A stretch of 33,413 nt of DNA, from assembly GCF_014385095.1 (NCBI RefSeq), contig NZ_JACRTC010000012.1, positions 1 to 33,413 of the forward strand, read 5' to 3'. A model generated the notes under the pieces. It ran no database searches and had not been told where the DNA came from. It saw only the letters and a program-made list of their open reading frames with translations. Every line of letters begins with the position of its first letter. The first letter of the stretch is position 1. This document shows positions 7,092 to 17,600 of this stretch, in pieces. Position numbers and translations under genes: made by a program. The stretch comes from Zongyangia hominis. GTDB taxonomy: Bacteria; Bacillota; Clostridia; Oscillospirales; Ruminococcaceae.

Positions 7092-7393
7092 TTTTCTTCC
7101 TCCTTCCATCGTTCCCGAAAGCTCTGACAGAGAATTTCTGCCTGTCTTTCATCTTCTTCCGTCACTTCTCGGCATCCTTTGGTTAGCCGCAGTTCCTCAT
7201 AGCTGCGATAATCAGATAACAGCACCTCGAATAGTTCGTCCGGTGTCCGGCTGAGAAGTCCATCCACACAGTAGCGGGAATCTCCATTCCATGTGACGCG
7301 GAGATAACCTTCTCGACAAGGGAGGACTTCTTCCTCTAGATCACAGTCCAAATACTCACGAAAAATCTCCAACACCTTCTCAAAGGTTTTCAT
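7088..7393 (-). CDS. Hypothetical ICE protein, 101 residues
   Basis: Not recognised by name. An acidic soluble protein (many E and D), with a central YLRVTWNGDSRYCVDGLLSR region and a helical, charged C-terminus. AAAGGAG is 10 bp before the ATG. Its stop overlaps the start of the CD1845-like gene (ATGA), so the pair is one small operon, with a promoter candidate about 40 bp upstream and insulated from mobC by a terminator. Confidence 0.7.
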   Translation of the reverse strand: MKTFEKVLEIFREYLDCDLEEEVLPCREGYLRVTWNGDSRYCVDGLLSRTPDELFEVLLSDYRSYEELRLTKGCREVTEEDERQAEILCQSFRERWKEEEK

Positions 7394-7434
7394 CTATTCT
7401 CAACTCCTTTGCGGCAATCTGTTTTCTACCCATA

Positions 7435-7462
7435 TTATCCTTCCAACATTTCAAAAAGACAA
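7435..7462 (-). promoter_or_regulatory. Promoter candidate for the 101-residue gene
   Basis: On the minus strand TTGTCT (7462-7457), 16 bp, then GATAAT (7440-7435). The start codon is 42 bp downstream. Located between the mobC terminator and the gene, where a promoter is needed. Confidence 0.4.
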
Positions 7463-7477
7463 GGATATGGGCAAAAG

Positions 7478-7519
7478 AAAAAACGGAGGAAGGCGCGGCG
7501 AAAAGAACGCCGTTCCTCC
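7478..7519 (-). terminator. Terminator after mobC
   Basis: On the minus strand GGAGGAA (7519-7513) pairs with TTCCTCC (7491-7485) and CGGCG with CGCCG inside it (with a 4-nt bulge), loop TTCTTTT, followed by GTTTTTT. It closes the long transfer operon. Confidence 0.8.
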
Positions 7520-7545
7520 CTCCGCAGTTGGGGCATATATCCCTG

Positions 7546-7890
7546 TTACGAAAGCCTGGAAAGCTGGGTTAGGATTTCTTTCACGCCCTCCCATAACTGC
7601 TCCTGCCGTTGGGCTATATCCTCCAGGTCAGCATCATAAATCCGCCCCGTTTCATGTACCCGTCGGGTGAGCTGGTTCAGGTTATTGCTGCTTCGGCGCA
7701 ACAGGGATACCAGTTCCTTCAGCTCCGGCAAGTCCAGCTGTACCACATAGCCGTCCACAGCCATCTTCCGCAGATAGGCGCTCAGGTTTTTTGTTCCGAA
7801 CTGTGCCATTTTCTGCTGGATCGCTTCCATCTCCGCATCGGAAACCCAAAACAGGACCGGCACATCCCGTTTACGCTTTTTGGCGCTCAT
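7546..7890 (-). CDS. mobC: MobC-type relaxosome accessory protein
   Basis: 114 residues. The N-terminus is basic and then gives a ribbon-helix-helix-like segment (PVLFWVSDAEMEAIQQKMAQ, then NLSAYLRKMAVDGYVV), followed by LVSLLRRSSNNLNQLTRRVH typical of MobC. Family knowledge: MobC binds oriT and helps the relaxase open the DNA. The ATG overlaps the previous stop (ATGA). A terminator follows, so mobC is the last gene of the long backbone operon; the relaxase it should serve is 3.6 kb further on, beyond the cargo block. Confidence 0.85.
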   Translation of the reverse strand: MSAKKRKRDVPVLFWVSDAEMEAIQQKMAQFGTKNLSAYLRKMAVDGYVVQLDLPELKELVSLLRRSSNNLNQLTRRVHETGRIYDADLEDIAQRQEQLWEGVKEILTQLSRLS

Positions 7891-8693
7891 CGTTCCGGCT
7901 CCTGTTTCTTCGATAAAGCAGGCTTGTGGGTGGTAGGCTCCTGTTTGAGCTTTTGCAAGACAGAGCCTTTCTCCGGTTCCTGAAGCGTTTTTCGTGCCTG
8001 CCGTGTAAACAGATCGGTCAGACCAAGATTGACCTCATCCACAACCAGATAAGCACAGTGGCGCGAAGTGCCGCTGTCCTCCGGCATGGGAATGGTCTTT
8101 GCCCAGGCTTTGTTGTCACGGGAAACGCGACCGTCGCTGTCCTTATGCTGGATGGTGTTGGCAAGGATGAACTGTACTCGTTCCGACCCGAACTTTTCCA
8201 GCACCGCCTTAACCGCAGACTCCGTATCCAGTCGGTTATCCGCATAGTGGGCGCTGATGGCGTGTTCAATGGCCTCTTTACAGTCAAAGTTTGCCTGATA
8301 AGAGCGGTTATATTGTGCCATCTCCCCATGCTGGGACGCATAGGCGGCAGAATGGAGATAGAGAGGGATGGACCGCTGTTCTTCCAAAACCTTACACACA
8401 TCATCCGCTCGGTTTTCAATGCTGTCCCGGATCACATCCATGTAGCCGGTCTCCAGCTTCTCAAAGTGACGGTACACATCGGCCAGCGGTGTAGGCGAAT
8501 CCAAAAGCGCCTGGGCCTGGGCATCGGTCAGCTCCAAGTCCTCCATCGCCATCACAATGTCCTCCCGGACGGTGTACTCATAGGTATGGTGCAGGATTTC
8601 CTCCGGGGGCTGGCTTTTCAGCCAGTCCCGGTATTTGTCCTGTTCAGCGGCCATCTTCTCATAAAGGGCCGTATTCAGATCGTTGGTATTCAT
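7887..8693 (-). CDS. DUF3848/DUF3849 domain protein
   Basis: 268 residues. The N-terminal part (about 5-85: ALYEKMAAEQDKYRDWL, EILHHTYEYTVREDIV) matches the DUF3848 pattern. The part at about 105-215 (IPLYLHSAAYASQHGEMAQY, then CKEAIEHAI, LDTESAV and VQFILANTIQ) matches DUF3849. Both are ICE-specific domains of unknown activity, usually next to or fused with the large methylase-helicase. The tail is charged. I use ATG 8693: GGAGG lies 9 bp upstream within the end of the helicase gene, whose stop is 1 bp away; the ATG six codons earlier would include the ribosome site. Probably a DNA-processing or anti-restriction helper; function not proven. Confidence 0.82.
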   Translation of the reverse strand: MNTNDLNTALYEKMAAEQDKYRDWLKSQPPEEILHHTYEYTVREDIVMAMEDLELTDAQAQALLDSPTPLADVYRHFEKLETGYMDVIRDSIENRADDVCKVLEEQRSIPLYLHSAAYASQHGEMAQYNRSYQANFDCKEAIEHAISAHYADNRLDTESAVKAVLEKFGSERVQFILANTIQHKDSDGRVSRDNKAWAKTIPMPEDSGTSRHCAYLVVDEVNLGLTDLFTRQARKTLQEPEKGSVLQKLKQEPTTHKPALSKKQEPER

Positions 8694-8694
8694 G

Positions 8695-11600
8695 TTATCG
8701 CACCTCCTCATGTTGTTTCGGTTTCTTTTCAGGGCTACGGGGTGGCACCGGGCGCTTCAAGCTGTCCAGCACCGAAGGCCGTGCGCTCTTGGCAACCACA
8801 GTTTCCGGCTGGGCATGGCCCTTGCCGTCAATGTTCAGCAGCGTGTCCAGTTCCACCAGACGGGCGGACTTGACTCGCAGATCATCCTCAAAGGGAAACG
8901 GCTTTCCGATTTCCTCTTTGGCTGCGGCCTGCTGTTGGTAAAGGTTGTCCAGCTGGTTTTTCACGGCTTCCAAACGCTGAGGCATTTGAGCCAGTGCATT
9001 GTCGATACGGGTGAGGTTTCCGCGCGGGTCTGTGCCGAGGCTTGCCCGGTGGGTCATCTGGCCTTTCAACAGGAGCGTATATTCCTGTTTCCAAGCGGAA
9101 AACTCCACGGACATAGTAAAGCCCCGATAGCTGCCGATCTGCACCGGTTCGGAGCCTTTGACCTCCTTACAGGCGTCCAGCAAGGCTGCACCGGCGTTTT
9201 CTTTGTCAGTCAGCACATCGCCCCGGATCTCCATTCCAGCAAAGCCATCCTCCGGGTGAGGATGGGCGGCCAGGGTCTCCAGATCCGCTTCAAAGCCTTT
9301 AATAAACCCCTTGTTAGTTTCGATTTCCTGGGGGAAGTATTTGAGCAACTGATCCTCCAGGCGGTACTGCTTGCTCTGATGGTCAGCTTTCATCAGCTTC
9401 AGACGCGCAACCTCCACATCCAAATCCATGCGCTCCTTGATACGGGGGTCTCCGGCGCACAGGGCCTTGATCTCGGCAAAGGACAGCGCCGTTTCGTCCA
9501 CATCATCGCAGGAGCGGACCGGGCTTTTGCTGGTCATGATTTGCGAAATGAATTTCTGTTTGTTCTCCACCGTCTGCCACAGGTAGGCATCGAAAGTTCC
9601 CTCGGTAACATAGCGGTACACATGGACCAGCGGATTCTGGTTGCCCTGGCGCTCGATACGGCCCTTGCGCTGGGCAAGGTCTCCCGGACGCCACGGACAA
9701 TCCAGGTCATGGAGCGCCACAAGCCGGTCCTGCACATTGGTGCCAGCGCCCATTTTGGAGGTGCTGCCCAGAAGGACGCGCACCTGCCCAGTGCGAACCT
9801 TGGAAAACAGTTCTTTCTTCTGCACCTCGGTCTTGGCTTCGTGGATAAAAGCAATCTGCTCGGCGGGCATTCCCTGGGCGATGAGCTTCTGGCGGATGTC
9901 CTCATAGATGGTAAAGGCAGGCTCAGGCTCATCCAACGGCACAGCCTGTTCCAGCGCATGAAGTGTGGGATTATCCAGCTGTTTGGCTGCCTTTTTGGAG
10001 GGGGCTGCCTGGGGCGTGGAAATGTCGCAGAATACCAGCTGGGTCAGCTTGTCAGCCTCGCCGTCCCGCCAGATCTGCATGATATTACCCACACACTGAT
10101 TGACCTTGGTGCCGGGTTCATCCGGCAGCAGCTGGTTGATGATACGCTGGTCCAGACCCAGCTTGCGGCCATCGCCGGTAATCTTGAGCATATTGTCCTC
10201 TGAGGGGTCAACGCTGCCGCTGTGTACCCTGGAGGCGCGCTCGGAGAGAACCTGCACCATCTCTTTTTGGTGTTCAGTAGGCTGGGCCACGATGTTGTGG
10301 TATTCCACCTCCGGGGTGGGCAAGTTCAGCTGATCGGCGGTTTTGATGTCGGCAACTTCACGGAACAAGTTCATCAGCTCCGGGAGGTTGAAAAACTTGC
10401 TGAATCTCGTTCTTGCCCGGTAGCCGGTGCCTTCCGGTGCCAGCTCCAGCGCCGTGACGGTTTCTCCGAAGCGGCTGGCCCAGCAGTCGAAGTGGGTCAT
10501 GTTCAGCTCTTGCAGGCGGTCATACTGGAGATACCGCTGCATGGTGTAAAGTTCGGTCATGCTGTTCGATACGGGGGTGCCAGTGGCGAAAATCACACCA
10601 CGGTTTCCGGTCAGTTCATCCATATAGCGACACTTTGCAAACATATCGCTGGACTTTTGGGCATCGCTTGTGGAGAGACCTGCCACATTCCGCATCTTGG
10701 TGTATAAAAACAGGTTTTTATAGTTATGCGCCTCATCGACGAACAGGCGGTCCACACCCAACTGCTCGAATGTTACCACATCGTCCTTGCGGCTCTCGGC
10801 CTGCAATTTCTCCAGCCGGGCTTCCAGGGACTTCTTGGTGCGTTCCAACTGCTTGACCGTGAAACGCTCACCGCCGCTGTACTTCACCTCGGCAATGCCC
10901 TCGGTGATCTCGTCGATCTGCTCCTGAAGGAGCCGTTCCTGACGCTCTCGGCTGATGGGGATTTTCTCAAACTGGCTGTGTCCCATGATGATGGCGTCAT
11001 AATCGCCGGTGGCAATGCGGGCGCAGAACTTCTTGCGGTTGTGGGTCTCAAAGTCCTTTTTGGTGGTGACAAGAATGTTGGCGGAAGGATAGAGCCGCAG
11101 AAACTCCGACGCCCATTGTTCGGTCAGATGGTTCGGCACCACAAAGAGGGATTTCTGACACAAGCCCAGGCGCTTACTCTCCATGGCGGCAGCCACCATT
11201 TCAAAGGTTTTGCCAGCGCCTACCTCGTGTGCCAGCAGCGTATTGCCGCCGTACAGCACATGAGCGATAGCGTTTTTCTGGTGTTCCCGCAAGGTGATGG
11301 CCGGGTTCATACCACCGAAAGTAATGTGTCCGCCGTCGTATTCACGGGGACGGGTGGAGTTCATTTCCTCATTGTACTGGCGGACCAGAGCTTGGCGGCG
11401 GTCCGGGTCTTTCCAAATCCAGTCTTTGAAAGCGTCCCGGATCGCTTGCTGCTTTTGGGCGGCCAGGGTGGTCTCTTTGGCATTCAACACCCGGCGCTCT
11501 TTGCCGTCTGCATCCTCTATGGTGTCGTAGATACGGACATCCCGCAGGTTCAGGCTGTCCTCCAGAATCTTGTAGGCATTGGCACGGCTGGTTCCGTAGG

Positions 11601-14600
11601 TGGTATAGGCTGCCACATTGTTCTGGCTTACAGAGCTTTTGCCGGTGATCTGCCACTCAGCGGTGAAAGAAGAATAGTTGACCTCGATATTGCGCTGGAG
11701 ATAAAACGGCGTGTCGAAGGTCTCATACATAAACTGCTGGATGTACTCTTTGTCGATCCAGGTAGCGCCCAGGCGCACCTCAATCTCCGACGCATCCAGG
11801 TCTTTGGGCTGGGCAGCGGTAAGGGCCTCCACATTGACTGCAAAGGAAGGGTCCTGCTGTGCGGCCCGCTGTGCCTGACGCAGCTTGCGCCGCACATTGC
11901 CGGACAGGTATTCGTCGGCTGTTACATAATGGGGAGTGCCGTCTTTCTCCAACTGCCCAGGTACACGGAAGATCACGCCTTGCAGCTCGGCGGCCAGTTC
12001 GTCGCCGGTCTTGCCGGTCAACTCCGCCATATACGCCATATCGACAAAGGCTTTTTCGGAAATTGATACGGCCAGAGCTTCACTTGCGGTATCCACAGTG
12101 TCCACCGCCTTGTGGGGCTTGATGGTGCGCTTGGTGAACATATCCGCCTTGCGCTCCAGCTTGCCGTCCTCGTCAATGACTTCCAGCGCGCAGAGCAGAT
12201 AGTAGCTGGAATCATCAGCAAAGGCCAGCCGGTTCGCCCGGTCATTGATAAGACCATATTTTGCAGAGAAGCTGTCATAGAGCCGGTTCAGTTCGGCCTG
12301 TTTGTCCTGGATGGCGCTGTCCGGTGTGGCGGCGTCCATTTGCAGATCAATGAGCTGCTGGACACATTCTCGCAGACCCACCAGTCCTTTCACACGGGCT
12401 TCGGCGGTGGCATTCAGGTCAGGCCGTACCATACAGCTGTTTTCACGGTAATACACATCGCCGTCCACAACGGTGTAGGAGTAATTTTTCACATTGGGGT
12501 CAGCAGGGATAGAAGTGTCGATGGCTTCGCCCTCGCCCAGCTCCGGCAGCTCGGCCTCCTGGTAGGTGCCGCGAATGTACTTCACGGCATCATGCAGCTG
12601 ATCGGCAAGCTCCAGCCCCTCGATGGGGTTCACGGTGTAGTCCATGCCGTGGGCGGTGCTTTCCGGTTCCTGTCGGCCCAGCACCATTTCCGGGTGGTCC
12701 AGGAAATAGCGGTTGATGGCAAAGCCGTCCTCGGTCTGCCCGGTCTGCGTCCACTCCGGCACGATGTCCAACGGACGGTCACGCTTTTGCAGGAAGATGA
12801 TGTCCGAAACGACCTCGGCACCTGCGTTCTTTTTGAAAGCGTCATTGGGCAGACGGATGGCCCCCAGCAGTTCGGCGCGCTGAGCAAGATACCGGCGCAC
12901 GGTGGAATCCTTGGCGTCCATCGTGTAGCGGCTGGTGACAAAGGCCACCACGCCACCGGGACGAACCTGATCCAGAGCCTTGGCGAAAAAGTAGTTGTGA
13001 ATGCTGAAATTCAGCTTGTCATAGGCTTTATCCCGAACCTGATACTGGCCAAACGGAACATTACCCACCGCCAGATCGTAGAAATCCCGCCTGTCGGTGG
13101 TCTCAAACCCTGCCACGGTGATGTCGGCCTTGGGGTAGAGCTGCTGGGCAATACGCCCGCTGATGGAATCCAGCTCCACGCCGTAAAGACGGCTGTTTCG
13201 CATTTCCTCCGGCAGCATACCGAAGAAATTGCCTACACCACAGGACGGCTCCAGGATGTTGCTGGTCTCAAATCCCATGCGGCCCACAGCCTCGTAAATC
13301 GCTTTGATGACCGTAGGGCTGGTGTAGTGCGCGTTGAGGGTGGAACCTCTGGCAGCAGCGTATTCCTCCGGGGTCAGCAGTTCCTTCAGCTGGGCATATT
13401 CCTTGCTCCAGCTTTCCTTGTCGGGGTCAAAGGCATCGGCAAGGCCGCCCCAGCCCACATACCGAGAAAGGATTTTCTGCTGTTCCGGCGTTGCCTGCTC
13501 GGTGGTTTCCTCCAGGTATTTCAGCAGCTTGATTGCCTCGACATTGGCCTGGAACTTAGCCTTGGGGCCGCCTTCGCCCAGGTGATCGTCAGTGATACGG
13601 AAATTCTCGGCGGTGCGACGCAGATTGGCCTTGTATTCCTCATAAGAGGCTTCCTCGGCAGCTTTGACATTGGGGAAGGTCTGCCACTCGCCGTTTACCT
13701 GAATGGAAACGGGGTGTTCGTCCAGTACCTCATCCAGAGTCTTTTCCGGCTCGACAGCAGGCGTGGGCGGCTCCGGCTCATTGGTTCGCAGGGTCTGAAC
13801 AACCACATCATAGGGCAGATTGTTCTTATCGCCCGGATAGACAGCCACAGTCTCGGCTTGGAAGGCCGGGGTTTCGGCAGCCGGTTCGGGGCGTTCCTGC
13901 TCAAAACCGTCCAACTGACGGGCATACATCCCGCGCAGCAAAGGCGCAACCTCGCTCCACTGGAAGAACAGCATGGCCAGACGCTTTTCATCTGCATCCA
14001 GCACTTCCAGCTCGATACCTTCCGGCATCGTGCGGTAATCGGCGGTCTCGCCGGTCTCCAGCTCCATCGTTTCCACGATGTTGGGATAGGCCCGGCTCAG
14101 CCACAAGGCTACCTCCTGGTTACTCTTGCCGTTGCGAAGAAGCTCGGAAAGCTCCGCCTTGTCCGCCTCACCAATCAGGCCATGGGCCAGCACATCCCGA
14201 AGGTCCTGGTCCACCGTATCCAGATTTGCAGGCAGGAATTCGGTATAGAAGTCGTTGCGGTTATCCTCCCGCAAAAGCTGCTCAAACCGTTCCCGGCTCT
14301 CAGCCCGGTAGATGGGATAGCTCATGCCGGTGGGCAGCAGCTGCACCGTGTCATCCCGCAGCTCTGTGATCTGATGGGGCCGGTCATCCAGATAGACAAT
14401 ATCACCCACATTGTAAGGAGGAACCGCTGGATCGTAGGAGGTTCGCTCCCGGAGTGTGCCACGAGCCGCAGCGTATTCCTCATCTGAAACCAGAACACGC
14501 AAATTATGGGGAGAAGGCTGTTCCGGCTCATCTGCCGGGACGCTCTCTCTGGATATGGCCTCCACATCCGCCATAACACGCTGGATGAATGGGTCATTAT

Positions 14601-17600
14601 CCAGTTTTTCCTCATCCACCAGTTCACCATTCACAATGCCGCGCTCGGCCAAAGCCTCCCGAATGGCGATGGGGTCGATGTTGTCGAACCGGTCCTGTTC
14701 CGCTTCGGTGTAGAACCGGTCCTCCTTGATAAGCTGAGCGATCCGGCGCTGTACCTTGGGCCAGGGCAGCACCGTTCCTTCGGGGCTTTCCGGGCGAACC
14801 GAAAACGGGGTTTTGCCATCGCCGCCGTCAAACTCATGGGCCAGCCATGCAGCGGTATCTTTTTCCCGCCCATGTTTCTCCATGTAACGGACAACGGCGT
14901 GTTTACTTTCGATTTTGCCGTTCCAGTCCTGGATAGCCTTGTCGATGTCATTGTCCGTGAGAGGGTGCAGCAGCTCATGGAGCTTGGGATAGGTCTCGTC
15001 GATGATTTCTCGATGAAGGCGCTGGCGGAACTCCGGTGTGTCGGAATAGAGGCGGAGCAGCTCCATGTTGCCAGATCCCAGGACAGCACGGCGAATAGCG
15101 GCATTGCCCTCGATCACGGCGTTCTCATGGTCACTGTGACCGCAGGCATTGCGATATGGCACATCTTCCATAACAGCGGCAAGTACAATGGGCTTGTATT
15201 GCTCATGCAGTTCTCGAATCGTAGGGGCTGCGGCTGCTTCGGTCTCCTGAAATACTCTGGTCCCGTCTGCGCCAAACTCCGCTTCCTGGGCATTGATGTG
15301 CTGTTCCGCCTCATGGTCGATAGAGGGCATGGAATACTCCTGCCGCTCCCTGCCGCCCTTCGGGACAGCGGAAATGGTCACATCATGCTTATCCCGCAGC
15401 TGTTCCACAACCTGCTCCAGCCGGTTTGCCGGAAAGCCGCACATTTCCACACGGCCACCGCCGGGGATAGCGCGGGTCGTGAGATTGAGGTCCAGTTCCG
15501 CAGCAGCAGTTTTGGCGTCCTCACCGTACAGCTCAAAAAAATCCCCCATTTGGTAGAGGATTATATCATCCGGGTGGCGCTCCTTGACGCCGTTGTATTC
15601 CCACACAGCCGGGTCCGGCTGCTGGGCTTGCAGGGCATCTTCTTCCGCCAGGGCCTTTTCTGCCTGGATTTTGTCATACTCCGCCTGTTCCTGTTCTGTG
15701 AGATAGCGTCCCTTCTGGATCAGGTCGGTAATCCGTTTGGCGACTTTCTCCCAGGTGAAATGCACATCCGGGCAGCCGTCTTTTTTGTAGTGCAGACCTT
15801 TTCCGTCGTGGCTTTCATCGCTTTTCATTGCACCGGACAGGGCATGGGAGTGACCGCCAATACCATACTTATGTTTGAGAAAATCCACCTTTTCCTTATC
15901 CGTATGGGGTTCCTGGAAAAAGGTGAAAACTCGGCCCTTACCGCCCTCAAATCCGCTGCCTCTGGTCATGGCGGCGTCGATCTCGTCCTCAGAGATAAAC
16001 TGCTTGACCGAAGGTACTTCCGTCAACTGAGAGGTAAAGGTGGTGCGAGGCAAGGACAGATCTTGCAGGTTCTCCCAAATTTCTTTGGGTTTATGGTAGT
16101 GGAAGCGCAGCAAATCCCGATCCTGCTGGTAGGCCGTCCAGAAGGCAGCATATTCTTCCGCAAGGTTCTGGCGAAACTCCGGGCTTTTCAGCTGTTCGGT
16201 GAGCCATGCAGATTCCTCCGGGAAACCGCGCCCCGGATTGTTGGAAAGGATGGGCAGATACCCAGCTTCTCTGGCTTCCTCGCTGAAATCGTGGTACAGA
16301 TTCCAGAACTTTTCCGCGAGGAGGGAGCGTTCATAGCCCGCAGCCTCAGCCAGCTCCACATTGGTGGCAAACTGGCCGTCCTGCAAAAGCTGGCCGATAC
16401 GCTCAGCGGCACTCTCCCAGGAAATGACCTGGGCGGACTTATCGTAACGGGCAGTTTTGCCGTGGGAAAGATGGATTCCATCCTCGGCATACCATGCAGT
16501 GATGCTGCCAATCCCGTTGCCGCCATGGTACAGGGTTTTCAGGGTGTCTGCGATCTCGGTGGTGGACTTCTGCTCCTCAAAGGCCGCGACAATGCGCTCT
16601 CTCTGGCGATAGGTGTTGCCGCCCAGCCGCAGCACATGGTCGATGTCAGCCTGGGCAAAAGAAAAAGCAGAGGATGTTTTCACATTCTCTGCTTCATCTA
16701 TGATTCTGATTTGTTCTGCTTCGGAGAGGAAGAAACTCAGCTGTGAATAAGCTCCGCCATCAGAATCTCCTCGGCCTGTGCTTTGCAGGTGTTCATCAGG
16801 CCCACCCAGCGCATCGGGTCGCTGGCTTTCAGCTGCTCCGTCGCGCCCGCGTCTTTCGCCAGCTGGGGCATCATCTGCTCCAGACGGCTCTGCGCTGTCT
16901 CGTCGATCTCGATGAGGTGCGGGTACAGCTTCTCGGTCAGCAGCAGCTGATTGTAAATCAGGGGCCGGTGTTCCTTCAGGTACGCTTTCCGCATCCTGCC
17001 GTACTTGCCCAGGGGCTTCTCCGGCTGTTCGGTCAGCTTCAGGTCGGGAATCTGATAATCTCCGTTCATCGTGTAAGTCAGGCTGTTCTCCATGTGTAAC
17101 GCTCCTTTCCGCGAGTTGCTCGCGCTCATAGATCTGGATGGTGACGCCGATCTGCCGCAAAACCTGCTGGTTAATCTGGCTGACCGCCGCGCCCAACGCC
17201 CCAACCGTGGCCGGGGTATTGAAATCGAAAATCGGCATGAAGTCCTCATGCTGGAAATATTGTTCCGTATCCAGCCCACAGCGAGACATCAGGGCATAGG
17301 CGATACTGACGGTGGCGGCGGACTTAAATTGGACTTCGATGTTGTAATCATCGTACTCCGCCAGGAACGAACCGTCAACGATATAGCGGAAATCTCTCTG
17401 ATGATCGTCCCAATACTCACTCGCCAGCTTTCCGGCTACATCCGTGAGCTGCTGGGCGAGATTGTCACCGGCAACGCCGTAGTTTTGCTCCAGCATGGCC
17501 GACACAGGCCCAATGTGCTGTTCTTCCAGCTGCCACAACCAGGGTGTACGGGAATGTTCACGGGTGCCGGTATCGGAAATATCGAACACATAGCGCAGGC

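Noticed and set aside
17094..17279. Upstream extension of the tnpV frame by 62 codons
   Set aside because: The extension only overlaps conserved helicase sequence, has no family match and lies upstream of the strong ribosome site at the tnpV ATG.
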